Below are positions 10,450 to 23,092 of a stretch of 64,000 nucleotides of DNA, one piece after another; position 1 is the stretch's first letter, and each line of letters opens with the position of its first letter. The translations under genes were made by a program, and so were the position numbers. The notes beneath the pieces were generated by a model. That model saw only the letters and a program-made list of their open reading frames with translations. It was not told the DNA's origin and did not search any database. Origin of the DNA: Echinarachnius parma (taxonomy: Eukaryota > Echinodermata > Echinoidea > Clypeasteroida > Echinarachniidae); NCBI GenBank assembly GCA_037951105.1, contig JBAMJV010009682.1:1-64000 (forward strand). Reading direction: 5' to 3'.

Positions 10450-13400
10450 GGATCCGGAAAACATCGATATTAGGGCAATCGGCATATTATATTCGGGCAC
10501 TGGCCATCTCATTCTGGCACTTTCTATACACTTTTCATTCGCGCAAATCAACATCTCACATTCGGGCACTTGTCATCTCGTCATGCGGGCGATCAACATC
10601 TTTTGAAAATCCAATACTGACGTCACTTTCAATCCGTGTTACTATTGCCATACAATGTCTCGGTCCTGAATATATGGTATAGACACCAAAAATGATCAAC
10701 TAGGTGGCTTAGATATAGAGATCTAGGCCAACATGGTTGATAAAGGCGGCCATTTTGAAACGCCAATATGGCCCCCAAGGCGACTTCGGAAAAAAATGAC
10801 AACATTGGTTTTTAGATTCAGTACACTTCTAGGTTTCCAAAAATGTAGAGATCAGAAAATCTCCACAAAAATTGAACGCAACAATTAATTTAGACATAGT
10901 GATATTAACTGAATAATTATGCTGACTGGTGATAGTATAGGCCAGTATAAATATTTCGTACTTTCTCGGAAGTGTCAAGATTGAAAGGGACCTTGTAGGA
11001 AGGTTACACTGGACTAGTTCTGCAAAATGCAATGATGAATACGAAGATGGATATGCAAATTAGATACACAATATCATATATAGAACTTTCGACCACGCGC
11101 GCCGGTAGACAATGCTTGAATTGTATACAGACAACGTTTATAAACGACGAACAATTCCGATGTGTTGAAGAATTGACGGATTGTCAAGTCACACTACTGT
11201 GTGGAACCATGCACTGTTGGCGTTTCGCGGACTAGACCAGAATAAACTGAATTGTCTTCTTGTAATTTTGCAAATGAACCAATCCACAAGCACTGCAGGT
11301 ACTCCAACCTCAGCAGACGATAATGTATATAACCCCTTGCTTACGACAAATCTGATGTACAATGAGTAACTTTATGGAATATCAAATATGTATAAGTAAC
11401 CAGGTTAAACACACAGGCGTTGTTGGCAAGGTGACTCATTGTTATATGATAAGATATATTTACTTATTCGCGGTTTATTGACAAATCTTGTGGTTTGATT
11501 TCATCCAGCTATATACAATAGTTTTAGAGCATAAAACAAAGTGTAAGCATTATATTAGTATACACAAATATAGGACAACATGGCCGCCATGATGATGACG
11601 TTATTTGAGCATTTTCCCGAAGGCGTATGCTAGATAATTGTGTATGTGATACCTGCATGACCCGACCTTTAATATAATACCAAAAAGTGCTTGTTGTCCG
11701 ATAGTTTCAACAAATTGTACTCTCTATACTAAAACTCAACTATCCTTTTAATTGGCAATTATGTAATTGATCAGGCAAAGTTAGACACACGGAGTTGCCA
11801 GAGGACTAGTCCCCTCCTATAACCTTCACTACTTGTAGTAGACGTGTAACCTAGGGCTTACATAATTGGCGCCACCATACACATGTGCTATTTTGCATAA
11901 GAAGGACGTGTTTGTAGTCTAACTCCTAAATCTCATTGTATGTCATTTTCTTTAAACATGTATCATGATGTAATTTATTATACTCTTTCAAAGTAGACAT
12001 ACTACTGTACACACCCATTTTACAGTAATGAGCGTCGTTGCAAAAAAAAACAGTCATTTGTAACTTACAATTAATTGTAAGTCACATCATGTGTTCTCAA
12101 TGCCCAAATCTGATTGCTTTAAACGTGCCAAATTTCTGACTTACACTTAATCGTAATTTATAATCGACTGTATCTCTGTCAACAACGGGGCCCATGTCAG
12201 ATTGCGAGATTTGAGTCAAATCGAGCGTGCTTATTACGATTACCGAAATGGTTGCGGAGTGTAAACATAGACAGCGAACAATAAAGGGTCTGCAACGCTG
12301 CTAGACTACTGAAGTGGGCGTCTCTAAGGCATACAATAAGATCGCCATGTATACGGTGTTATATTGTATCGAAGACTCTGTTTTGAAAATAATATGGTAT
12401 ACTTGGACATGTTCTTTCACTATTGTTTTAACTTTAAACGTATTACTTTTAACACGATATTGGATAATAGGTCTGGTCAAGTGACATACTTCCGATGTAA
12501 CTTGGTCAGGTGTTTCTTATCAAGAGTTGAACCTTTACACATTATGGAATATGAGGCATTAACCCTATAGTGTGTTGACAATATCTTAATAAACAATGGA
12601 TACCATTCAATAGGCCCCTATACCAGTCAAAGCAATATATTGTGTGCCATTATTACCCTCCTTTAGCCGAGCTGCCCTGATAAGGCAGGGATGTTATAGA
12701 AGATCTCTTCTCACTTATCTTTGATTTGCTTTTAGTGTAAACACTCAAAAAGTGATGGATTAATTGTTGATAAAATATTAATGATTGATATATTAATATT
12801 GTATCATTTTATTCACCGTATAAATGGTGTGCAATTTGTGAAATAAACCGCAGCTTTCTTTTGAATATAGATGTACTACTCCTGTGATATGCAATGTCGT
12901 GTACATCCTATATTCACATGGAACTGGAAATGAACATTATGTCTTATTTCTGCTTGCAAACGTTTTATGAACAAACACAAAACAAGGGTTAATGAATATT
13001 TATTTTTTTCGGGCGGCACATCAACCCCTTAGATAGAGCTACACATATTCCCCAGGTTGTTAGTGAACTTTGATCGTGACAATCTGCTCACTAATGAGTG
13101 TGTTTGTCATATTCAACTGTTTGTATTTCAATACACAAAGATTGCCTGTAAACCTATGCAAACATTTGTATATGATAATACATCACGCGAGTTTTGATAG
13201 AACTGTTTATGAAGTAATATGAACTATATTACCCCCAGTACACAGGACACTAAAATGAATTTAAAGTGTGATGTTTAACCTAAATATGAACGTCACTTAC
13301 CAGAGATCCAACAACATAAACATGATAAACGAGATGCCATTCTTAGTGCAGCCAAGACCGAATGGATGATTACACGTGGGGCTATAATCAACGTGATCTA

Positions 13401-14443
13401 AGTTATGTGTGTAAACGTTCATTACCAAACTACAACGTACATCAAACTTAGGTTTACTATCCGTTTGTTGTTAGTTGCGGAAATCTTCTTACAGCACTTG
13501 TAATTACTTGTTCTCACTGGTTCGACAACATTCAGCTATTGAAAGCAGGCCCGTAGCCTCGGGATATGGGAGGGGGCAGGTTCGGCCATCGCTAACAACA
13601 GTTCCGTTCTCAGCCACGATCACCCACCCCCCCCCCCCCCCTTGCTCATACACATAACATGTTCGTAAGCTACAATGCATGCTTAATACAGGCCCATTCA
13701 AAGTATTTCTTCTGCTTACATTGACGACTATTATCAGGTATTTCTATTATTGAAAAAAAAATGCAAAAGGCAGATTTAATTGTTTGCATTTCGATAATTA
13801 TAGGCCCTTTACCTGTAATTATATCATTCAAATAATACGAAAAACAAATCCAAGAAATCACACATTTGAAAGAGCTTAGGTAGAATATAAAGATTAAACA
13901 TTTTGTTTTATTTACGGCGATATGCGAGATGTTGCGATTATGATATTTATATAACACATGCAAATTACAAAAGATTGACATAATATACAAGAGTCTGACT
14001 AATATACTGTAATAAGGATTGTCATCTCTGAACTCATATAGGCAAGTCAGATAATACTAAACATGACCAACATGCTATAAAGAAGAACCACTAGTTGGAA
14101 AATATTCATTATACAATATATCGTTATAACGATATGAACATTTTCTATCGGACCTATACTAAAGTACTAGTATATGACATAGAAAACAACATAATTATAT
14201 ACCTTAGTCGATTATGCGGTCAACAGAGGTTATTTTCCCATCTTATTTGCCACGAATATTAAGGTCGGTAATGTTAAGTTATACTTTGAGAGAAGATGAT
14301 CGCTTCCCTTAATAATTTGAAATCCATATATGTCTCGTAAACCGACTGACCACTAAAGAGTTTAGCAACACATCCCAGACAAACTGAAAAGAGGTATTCT
14401 GGTCAGAGTTCTATACTCTTCACACAAATTAACCCGAGTGCAA
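10450..14443. other. Gene-free stretch, mostly unique sequence
   Basis: I see no coding exon, RNA gene or clear transposon. A poly-C run lies at 13622-13641. A short complementary pair lies near 12057-12082 (CTTACAATTAATTGTAAG). Open frames here are short, low in complexity and lack splice or domain support. Confidence 0.5.
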
Positions 14444-15002
14444 TTAAAGGGATAGTTGAGTTCTGGTAAGGAGTGTACAGTTTTGGTGAAACTCAATTTT
14501 AGTAACCCAAACCTGCTTTGATTACATTACAAACTAATAGGTATAACTAGAAAGGAACACAAAATTACAAATGACGTAGTAAAGATCATGTTATCATTCA
14601 AAAAGAGCCGTTAAAACGTAAGAGGGCGGTCTCTAAACATCGGTTTCAACCATTTTTAATAAAATAGTGTGCATGTGATGTTTTGTTGAAATAGTGGTTA
14701 GATAGAGAAATAACCAACAACTATTTAAATACTTATTTTGTAACTTTTTGAAAAGAGGAAGCATTTTTTTGAATGTTTAACGGCTGGTTCAAAATTCTCT
14801 AATAAACCTGGGGCCCCAGCTTTATTACAAATTGTTATGTTTATGGATATTTCAGCCGTCTCTGAACCGATTTTGATCAAACAAAGATGATTTTATTATT
14901 TAAATATTATTCTCTTTCAAATTTTACACTCAGTTTTTCATTACCTCACAACAAAATAAGTAGTCTAGCGCTCTCTCTAACAAAAATCAACTATCCCTTT
15001 AA
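14444..15002. mobile_element. TTAA-target MITE, family A copy 1
   Basis: Flanked by TTAA at 14444 and 14999. The termini are AGGGATAGTTGAG and an imperfect inverted copy of it. Internal sequence matches the copies at 20499-21070 and 52653-59513. A TTAA target with AGGR-type ends is the pattern of T2-MITEs, assigned to the Kolobok superfamily. No transposase; length about 560 bp. Confidence 0.88.
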
Positions 15003-16804
15003 CCTACACACCGAGTCTCTCGGATGGTGACGATAAAGGGCGGTCACGTGATTACATAATTATTCAGTCCAATAAGCTAATATCAAGCGAGAATATGACT
15101 ATGTTGTAGTACAATGAGACAAATAACTGTTTTCATATATTATGCATAATATCAACATAAATGCCCATGTGTTTTCCATTTCGCTGCGAAATTGTTGTGA
15201 GTGGTCAAATATTATGATAACAAATACAATGTGTATGTGTTATTTAGCACAATATTATTTGAAACAAGAAGTAACCATTAATACAATAAAAATACGTCTT
15301 AAAAACATCAACCTGAATAAAGCAAGTCATCAATTAGAATAAAAAATATGTTACAAACCAGTGACCCTTATCACAAACTAACACACATAAGACAAACATC
15401 CTACATCAGAATAAACTCGACTTAATACGTACACAAGATCACCTCTCAACTTGAAATCGCAATACTTTTGCACAGACCACTATACAAAATATACACATAT
15501 TATTATACCATCAGAATAAGAATATAGTAGGCTAACTACTAAAATGTGATAGATGCAGTAAACATTATTATTACAAAAAAAGTAATATCCGAATATTGCA
15601 TTACGAGTATTGTACGCTGCAAGTCATTCATATATACATACATGTATCAGAACTATACCAACAGTTACATGAAGTGAGTGGTGAAAACCATCTTAGTCAT
15701 GAGCAAACGTACATGGTGGGAGAAACTGTTGTTTGTACATGTAACATTGGATCATTTTTATTCACTGTATGTATCATTACATTACAGGATCCACTTGATC
15801 CGACTCTTTGGCAATCTTACATGATAAATGGAATAATCCACATCTATGTACAATGAATATAAGTTCAAGTGCGTATGATTATATACAATTTATTCAACAC
15901 TGCATTGTGTATTGTTCGCATGTGACAAGTTAGCATGTCTTATTTTATGTATACGGTATTGTGACTGAGTCGGCCTAGGTAAACATACATTCGATTAATA
16001 GAAACAATGAGTCCAGATATACAGCGTGCATTTGTTCTTTCTTTAGATAATGTACTATAATACATTGTACAGTTATATGCCCATTGATCGCTGTCTTATG
16101 CGGGGATATCGTTCATAACATTGACTATGGTGTTACTGTTAGCGATAAAATGTAAGGCAATCATACACCATTACTCATAATAAGGCTTAGACAAGAAACA
16201 ACATACAAATACATATTTAGAGCACATTTTCTTTACAAGACATATTTAAATGCACAGTGTGTACATGATTCTCTGTATATACAATTCCCCTCACTTCAAT
16301 GGAGGTGGTATGATCAGGCGCATGAGGGATACATTGCTGTCAGGTAGCCATTAATACACTTGGGTTTGGTTGCAGCGGCAGATTGTCAATGTGAATAAGA
16401 TGTCTTGCTGAAGGATAATATACCCTTGGTTGATAAAGAGAAGGGAGCTTAGTAACTTTATGTGCTTCTGAGATAATCATATTTCAAGTTGGGGAGCCTC
16501 GCCGATACACTCTCTTTATTTTCGCTTGATACATATTGCCAACATTGTAAGACACTATTATCTGGAGAATAGGCATCACATAAAACAGACAGCTACCGTA
16601 CTTACAAGATGGTTAGCAGTACTCAATCAGCCGAAGATCTATTTAACATACATATTCCCAACACAATAATAAATTGTTATCTGGAAAGGGGGCATAAGAT
16701 AGAGATGAATGCTATGACTTACATAATGCAGAACTCAATGAGCCGAACATGTATGTATCGCCTACTCACTCTCACCATATACAGTATGGTAATAAACATG
16801 ATAT

Positions 16805-16880
16805 ACCGGGGTGCGTATCGATCGGATTTGAACTCAGGACCCCACTCAAGAGCCTCTCCCATCTTGTCCTATAGGCACCT
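16805..16880 (-). other. tRNA-like promoter relic (possible SINE head)
   Basis: On the minus strand a B-box-like GAGTTCAAATCC lies about 35 bp after TGGGAGAGGC, which resembles part of a tRNA D arm. A similar word, GAGTTCAATTCC, occurs at about 48670. There is no credible cloverleaf, so I regard it as a decayed SINE head and not a tRNA gene. Confidence 0.3.
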
Positions 16881-17355
16881 AGTGAGTTTGTTGACAAGTG
16901 CAAATAGTGATGATTGATTTATATAATGTGTATGGTGTGATCTGATATATCCACAAAGAAATGTGTGCAATTCTCACGTTAATTGGATGTCTTTTGGCCG
17001 ATAAATATGTACAAGCAGTTACACATGGACAGATTGCAGCGACAATGGCAATCGCACATACGAACATAATTATGTTGGAAATATTGCATTGTAATATGAA
17101 ATATACTTCTAGAGAAATTTTGAAATAAATACAGATTTAATTAAGAAAACAAACATATTTGTAGAAAATAAATGCAGACTAATTATAGCCTTAATTAGTA
17201 GCATTGTACGTACAATTCAATTAGTAACGATGCACCATGATTACAAGGATCTATCACACTTCAGTCGCCATGTGAACTCAGGTAGGTGCTGTAGCGGATC
17301 CACGTGTTCTGTAGGACCAGGTGCGCTGAATATCCATGGATCGAAGAACGAACGC

Positions 17356-17406
17356 TCATCGGGATACACGGGGGACACTGTAGTGCTTCAGGGGACCCCC
17401 AACTTC
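17356..17406 (-). CDS. Possible last exon of the NLR gene
   Basis: On the minus strand the sequence TGTGAATACAG looks like a splice acceptor. It opens a locally GC-rich block that begins in the phase left by the LRR exon at 19337 (phase 0) and encodes EVGGPLKHYSVPRVSR before a stop. The support is only an acceptor-like site, matching phase and base composition. A longer frame through the same block ends at about 17275 but would need another phase. Treat as a weak candidate. Confidence 0.22.
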   Translation of the reverse strand, partial: EVGGPLKHYSVPRVSR

Positions 17407-18648
17407 CTGTATTCACAGACAAGCAACGATAAAAAATCATTATTTTATAAACATAAACATGCACAGTTGATATGGCGATATTGATGTTGTAATGGAAATG
17501 ACAAGATACAGCAAAATATAATAATAATAATAATAATAAACAGTTCTTATATAGCGCATATAACATTGCAGAAGCACGTCTCTATGCGCTTGTATTGTAT
17601 TTTATATGAAATTAGTCATTCATCTTGATATACAAAATGCGTGTTAAACGGTACCCATGACGCTTACCCATCTGAGCCATGTCAACTGTAGTCCAGATTC
17701 TGGACGTGTTTTTCTGTTCAATACACATACTGTACTGCACTAAAACTACTCCGCGCGCTATACCAAGCAGCGGTAATGCGTGTACCTGCACAGAGGCCAC
17801 CATTTGACAATATAAATGTTTTAATTTTTGAATAAATGAAGAAATGGCAAACTAAATATTATGTCCAATCTTTATCTGCTGCTAGTGCGAAGGCCGTCCG
17901 GGAAGTGGACAATCTCAACTCGGGAAACAACTACTGATCGGTCACAAGGCAATGTATTGTAATGAGATATAACGGACATTTTTTGAAAAGGAGGTAGACC
18001 TCGAATTTGACCATCTGAGTGCCCAACTTAACCCGTTCAGGACAGACTGATTGTGTTATAACATTCATTCTCCATATACTAATGCTAGAGTATTTTCGTG
18101 ACCATTCCTGAATGTGTTAATTTACAAATCTCCACCAAAGCCAGCAGATCTTTGGACAACTTTACATCCATACAATAATGAATCGATCGATCTGATTACA
18201 TGTCATAATTGTGCGTATAGTAGACTGTGGCATTCAGACATGGCATTTAAACATGTATGGGCGTATACGGGCAAACCCTCCTTGTCGGTTGAATGGTTGA
18301 AGTCGTGTTCCTGAATAACATTATCATTATTTGGACAAATGGACATTATTATTTGGACAAATGGTCATAACCTTTTTGTTTGCTCCATTTACCAAAAATG
18401 TAAACTACATGTGAATAGAAAAAACCCTATATTGGTGTAGAAATGCTTTATTCGGGAAAGAATTATAAGAGAGGCGTTGCGGGTGATTTCTTCTTTCTAT
18501 TTGTTAGTGTTTTACAAATTGCTATTAATACCATTCTTTTATTGAATAATATTTGTGTATCAAGTGGACAAAATAATTACTTTTCTTCCATCATAACAAT
18601 AAGTTTCAGGCAATTTAAAAATATCTTTCTTTTTTTAATCGTATCAGT

Positions 18649-19093
18649 TTAAAGGGTACCACCACCCAAAAATAATATTCTTTTCAAAGAAAGGTAACAT
18701 CTTTAGTATTCCATTCCATCAACAAGTTCACAAAAATATGTTTCCAGAAAAAAATATATAATTCGAAACGCATCACCATTCTAAAGCATGCGTTCATGCG
18801 GTCTGAATTGCGAATACTGCGATGTGTGCGGTGAATTGCGATGTGTGCTGAGCGAACGAATCGCCCGGGAATCTATTGTCTACAAACGTACGCGTGAATA
18901 GCATTGGCGCACTCGCAAATGGTTGGCCCGTATGGAACCAGGAAATAGCAGTGGTTCCGTAAGTGGTGGAAATTAATTGCTTTGTTTATGAATTACACTA
19001 CCCTTTGCAAAATGTTGGGTATCTATTAGATATCACAAAACGGTACCAAAACATATAATAATGTGTTGTTCTTTGCCTGGTGGTCCCCTTTAA
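18649..19093. mobile_element. TTAA-target MITE, family B
   Basis: TTAA at 18649-18652 and 19090-19093 bound inverted ends AGGGTACCACCA and TGGTGGTCCCCT. The interior (445 bp) is unrelated to family A but has the same target and AGGG-type terminus. No coding sequence. Confidence 0.8.
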
Positions 19094-19336
19094 TGTTCAA
19101 ATTATTACTATTATAGTTCGTATAATTGCGCAATACAGTTGTAATAAGCGTTTTAATAACTTAAATCATTATTTATATACTTTCTATTAAACTATTTTGT
19201 TTTCGTCATAGAGCATAATTTATGTTTATGATGAAGAGCCCTTGACATCAATACATATTATTAGAGTGATACAGCTATGCATAAGCATATATTTTCAATA
19301 CATGTTCTTCCAACAGCGGGGCCAACGTGTACTTAC

Positions 19337-19430
19337 ATTGATGTAAACAGTTATCTCCCCCCTTGGATGTTGAAGACCTGCCAGGTGGCGATGTAGGCTG
19401 CCATGCTCTGGGATATCACAGTTCTCAAAC
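19337..19430 (-). CDS. NLR gene, LRR exon 2 (94 nt)
   Basis: Read on the minus strand, acceptor GCTATAG precedes and donor GTAAGT follows the exon. It starts with one base that completes the codon left open by the exon ending at 21369 (TG+G, Trp), then reads FENCDIPEHGSLHRHLAG and LQHPRGEITVYIN. The pattern fits a leucine-rich-repeat segment following MRTIW. It ends in phase 0. The intron to the previous exon (19431-21368) contains a SINE and a MITE. This assignment rests on splice sites, phase and sense; no transcript is available. Confidence 0.68.
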
Positions 19431-19556
19431 CTATAGCAATCAAGTAATGGGTGGATAGAGAGTTGGCAGATAACAAAACGAGATGGATGAAGCAAATAAT
19501 GTATTTTGATACATCGCCGTATAAGATAAGGTTTTTATTATCAAACAATATTCTCA

Positions 19557-19946
19557 ATTAATATAGAGAACATATAGAGAATCTGACCAGAAATATGATG
19601 TGATTAAAATAGAGCAAAGAAAATGGGAATCCAACGGGATTCGAATCCGAGACGTCCGGATTGCTAGACCTGTTCTCTTACCGACAGCTATTGAAATTTT
19701 TGTTTTGTTTTAAGCTGCATCATTTCGGTGATCCCTGGCATATATCCCCGAGTTGATTTCTGTCATTCGGGATTATGTCAGGTTGTAATAGCTTCTGACC
19801 TCTCGAGCAATTAAAATCAAGGAGTTTCAGGGATAAGCACCGTAATAGGGTTTTCTACAGCTCAGTCGGTAAGAGCACCGGTCTAGCAATCCGGAGGTCT
19901 CGGGTTCGAATCCCGTTGGAATCCCATTTTCTTTGCTTTCTTTTAA
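19557..19946. mobile_element. Double-headed tRNA-type SINE with 16-bp target duplication
   Basis: TCAAACAATATTCTCA occurs directly at 19541-19556 and 19947-19962, bracketing about 390 bp. Within it are two tRNA-like units in inverted orientation: 19848-19925 on plus and about 19634-19700 on minus. Both are followed by the same short sequence (CCCATTTTCTTTGCT). A middle domain separates them. The target duplication length suits LINE-driven insertion. Confidence 0.78.
19848..19925 (+). other. tRNA-Ala(AGC)-like SINE head
   Basis: A 7-8 bp acceptor pairing (GGGTTTTC with GGAATCCC, one T-T mismatch) is seen. There is a D arm AGCTCAGTCGGTAAGAGC, an anticodon loop CTAGCAA giving AGC, and a T arm with B box GGTTCGAATCCC. 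The inverted partner at 19634-19700 lacks a clean acceptor stem. Because both lie inside a target-duplicated insertion, I call it a SINE promoter and not a working tRNA gene. Confidence 0.6.
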
Positions 19947-20498
19947 TCAAACAATATTCTCAGTAAACAGGCAAGATTTGCCCGATGGTACAGAATTATC
20001 ATCGATTCCCTCTCATATCTGCGAAATTGTAAAGTATACTATACATAGAGCGAACAGTAAAGTAAAGTAAACATCGAACAACTAATTTATGTGATAATAT
20101 TATTTTTACACACACACCTAGTGCTTTCAAACTCCAGACTTTCCCTCTTCTAAGAACACAAAACAAACATTTCTGATATATTTTCATCATGTCATTGTAA
20201 ACACCGGAGCACATGTTTTATGTATGAGATATTGTGAGTGCGCTTTGCAGGCATACCCTCTAATGACGATATATGACTGGAAGAAAGGAATAGCACCATC
20301 ATTTTGTTTTTATTAAGACTAAGTATTATAGTTAACATGCGCACTAGATTACGTCCTCTGCATAAGTAATAACTACGGCCCTTCGAATCACAATTCAGTC
20401 ACAAGTGATCAATAACAGAAAATAAATTATAATATAAAAATAAAAGTAAAGAAGTTCTACACCACTGCTCATAACACTTGATTCGTCTTTACTCGAAG

Positions 20499-21070
20499 TT
20501 AAAGGGATAGTTGAGTTCTGGTAAAGGGAGTAAAGTTTTGGTCAAACTGAATTTTAGTAACCAAAACCTGCACCATTACATTACAAACTAATAGAAATTA
20601 CCCCACCATGTTGGAAAGGAATGCAAAATTACCAACCACTAAGTAAAAAGCCTGTTATCGTTAAAAAGAGCTGTTCAAACTCAAGAGGGCGCAGTCTAAA
20701 ACCCCATTGGTTGTAACCATTTTAAATAAAATATTGTGCATGTGATGGTTCGTAATAATAGTGATTAGCTAGAGTGATAATCAACGACAATTAAAAAACT
20801 TCTTTTGACAATTTTTGAAAAGAGGAGCATTTTTTTTTTTTTTTAAACGGTTGGTTCAAAATGTTCTAATAAATGTGGGGCCCAACATTTATTACAAATG
20901 GTTACGTTTTTGGATATTTTAGCTGTTTCTAAACCCATTTTGATCAAAGATAGTTTATTCTGTCATTAAATTATTATGCTCTTTAACATTTTACACTCAG
21001 TTTTTCATTATCTCACAAAAAAATTATTATGTGTAGCGCCCTCTCTACCAAAACTCAACTATCCCTTTAA
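20499..21070. mobile_element. TTAA-target MITE, family A copy 2
   Basis: TTAA at 20499-20502 and 21067-21070 flank inverted ends AGGGATAGTTGAG and CTCAACTATCCCT. About 570 bp, alignable along its length to 14444-15002. It lies in the intron between the two LRR exons of the NLR gene. Confidence 0.9.
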
Positions 21071-21368
21071 GTAGAAAGTAGAATATATTGCATTCACATA
21101 TAAAGACAAACTTTGCAAGTTAGATTGTGTATGTAAATAATGAACAAACATATTTAATCGATATACCACATTTTCGTTTAAACATACCTTGAATTATATT
21201 ACTAAATTAATTTCATTCACTGGCCAATCTCTATATGATTTCGCTCCAGACATCAATGTAATAAGTATTTGGTTGAGGATGCCTGACTGTGAGGTCAATA
21301 CAAAGTACAGTATCTCTAACATGTCTAATGACTGAAACAACACAATTTACTCAGCTCAATAAACTCAC

Positions 21369-21862
21369 CAGATAGTCCGCATGTTGCTGACGGACCTGCA
21401 AGTATCGACAAGGTAGACCGCGCTCTCATCATCGATGGTCAGCTGCAACAGGTTGATCACCTCCAGCTCTGTCATCTTGCTTTTGATGACGTCACAAAGA
21501 CCCCTCATCTGTGCGCGTGATATTGCGCGATGTTGCGCGCTCATACCATACAGACAGATTTCTCTCACTCCCTGCCCCATGCGACTCAGGGCGTCTGCCA
21601 CCTGGCGCACGTCATCATCTGCGTTATGGAGCCACACATTGATCTTATGCAGGCAAGGCAGCGACCCGGTCAGGCAGCTGAAGGTAGCTGCATCAGTGAG
21701 CAGTGACCGCACAGCAGGGAGGAGTGGTGGATCAGCAGGGAGGGAAATGTGTGACGTCACGGTGTTAAGTTGATTCAGAGCATGGAATGATGAGAGGCTG
21801 GACCACAACCTCCGTGATAGCTCGTGGCCAAGGCGAGAATTACAGATATTGACCTTCTCAGT
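21369..21862 (-). CDS. NLR gene, LRR exon 1 (494 nt)
   Basis: The minus-strand acceptor TTTTGTTCAG and donor GTGAGT bound 164 codons plus two bases. It opens TEKVNICNSRLGHELSRRLW, continues with leucine-rich segments (LHKINVWLHNADDDVRQVAD, VREICLYGMSAQ, MTELEVINLLQLTIDDESA) and ends SNMRTIW. The repeats resemble the ~28-residue ribonuclease-inhibitor type found in NLRs, the presumed ligand-sensing part. It begins in phase 0, matching the NACHT exon end at 41749, so direct splicing over a 20 kb intron is possible. An intervening exon cannot be excluded. Confidence 0.75.
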
Positions 21863-22072
21863 CTGAACAAAAATAAAATAAACAGAAATAACAAATTTAC
21901 ACTAGAAATTAATTTGTCCTGTGATATTTAATAGTGTGTAAACTTATACGTACAATACAGTTAATATATTTGCATTTGTTTCCCGTATGCAGAGAACGAT
22001 TAATGTGTCATTGATATTTAGACAAAGTGAATAAAAACATTTTCATAAATGAATTTCCAATACACTACGGCC

Positions 22073-22270
22073 CGTATTCTGAAGTCAGGTTTAATTCAAT
22101 TTGGTTTAAGCTAAATCTGAGGTCTAACTAATTTCGCCTTAAAGCAGTCTAAGGCAAGTTTAACTAAATTTCAGTTTCTAAAGTCAGGTCCAAGTCAATG
22201 ACGTGCTGAACGATCAAGCATAGATGCAAACAAGTCACGTGATCATAACTGATATTAAAATATTGTGTTC
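22073..22270. mobile_element. Left part of a CCCGTATTCTGA-type palindromic MITE
   Basis: Begins GGCCCGTATTCTGAAGTCAG and continues with repeated TTTAA-rich words. Partly inverted counterparts lie at 31440-31545, and the opposite terminus CTCCAGAATACGGGC lies at 34140-34154. The Penelope-like element is inserted in between. The element at 47083-47797 has related ends. The reconstruction across the interval is uncertain. Confidence 0.5.
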
Positions 22271-22282
22271 AATATAAATTAT

Positions 22283-22760
22283 ATGTTGCTTGTAAGTATC
22301 GGTTTCCATGGTGGTGTATATAATACGTGTGGTTTACGGGTACACCATGTGAGATGGGTGGATTGGTAAGTCCTGAAAAGGACTATGGTAGTCCTAGAAA
22401 GGACTGTTGGTGTAGTTCTGAAAAGAACTGTTGGTATTCTTTCTAGGAGAGTTCTAAAAAGAAATGTTGGTAGTCCTAGAAAGGACTGTTGATAGTCCTA
22501 GAAAGGACTGTTGGTAGTCCTATAAAGGACTGTTGGGATAGTCCTGAAAAAGAATGTTGGTATTCTTTCTAGGAGAGTCCTAAAAAGGACAATTGGTAGT
22601 CCTAGAAAGGACTGTTGTTAGTCCTAGAAAGGACTGTTGGGATAGTCCTGAAAAGGACTGTTGGTATTCTTTCTAGGAGAGTCCTAAAAAGGACAGTTGG
22701 TAGTCCTAGAAAGGACTGTTGATAGTCCTAGAAAGGACTGTTGGTATTGCGAGGACAGGG
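22283..22760. repeat. Penelope-like terminal repeat with AGTCCT module
   Basis: After a leader (TATCGGTTTCCATGGTGG), the region consists of many variants of GTAGTCCTAGAAAGGACTGT, each a small hairpin of AGTCCT and AGGACT. The first ~160 bp recur at 30723-30880. Confidence 0.8.
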
Positions 22761-22775
22761 TGGATGGTAGGAGGG

Positions 22776-22816
22776 ACTCGACGTTTCGAATAGGTTGACT
22801 ATCCGTCGTCAGGAGT
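22776..22816 (-). ncRNA. Hammerhead-like ribozyme core of the Penelope-like element
   Basis: On the minus strand the order is ACTC, then CTGACGA, a hairpin (GGATAG pairing with CTATTC), then GAAACGTC and GAGT. CTGANGA and GAAA are the conserved hammerhead core; ACTC and GAGT would form a 4-bp stem I. The ACGT between GAAA and the cleavage site is self-complementary, so stem III could form only between two copies. One extra base precedes stem II compared with the classical core. Hammerheads are known in Penelope-like terminal repeats; activity here is unproven. A similar core lies at 48450-48494. Confidence 0.45.
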
Positions 22817-22978
22817 TGGTTGGTTGGTTATTTGATTTTTGCAGACGCGCTCAATCAATTATGATTATTTACGTCTGGGACCGCCCTTTATCGTCACCTT
22901 CCGATAGATGCGGCCAAGATTCGAACCCGGGCCGATTAGTGCTAAGAGCGGGGCTCTGACCACTAGACCAGAACACCT
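22817..22978 (-). mobile_element. tRNA-derived SINE (162 bp)
   Basis: CGTCAGGAGT flanks it at 22807-22816 and 22979-22988. Read on the minus strand it starts with an A box (TGGTCTAGTGG) and a B box (GGTTCGAATCT), continues with a short body and ends in an AACC-repeat tail. It is inserted exactly at the outer end of the hammerhead-like core. Confidence 0.85.
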
Positions 22979-23092
22979 CGTCAGGAGTGGGGATCTGTTG
23001 GCGTGCGCGGCTTTAAGGCTAGGGGTTGCGGACGTGGGTGACGTACTATCGATTAGGAGCGCTATCGGCGACGCGTTGTGTGTGCTGCCGAC

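Larger units (their letters stand above)
15003..18648. other. Gene-poor stretch 3' of the NLR exons
   Basis: 15010-15045 resembles the body of the SINE at 22817-22978 (shared GTGACGATAAAGGGCGGTC). An (AAT)n microsatellite lies at 17519-17540. The NLR gene may end in this stretch. Apart from the separate entries, nothing is recognised. Confidence 0.45.

Noticed and set aside
16255..16390. A terminal NLR exon ending in RLIIPPPLK on the minus strand
   Set aside because: The acceptor-like site leaves a phase that does not match the previous exon and there is no repeat pattern.
18114..18314. A 66-codon plus-strand frame with several Trp and Cys residues
   Set aside because: No domain, no splice or promoter support, and it lies outside any recognised gene.
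19848..19925. A functional tRNA-Ala gene
   Set aside because: It sits within a target-duplicated insertion with an inverted partner and has an acceptor mismatch, so a SINE head is more likely.
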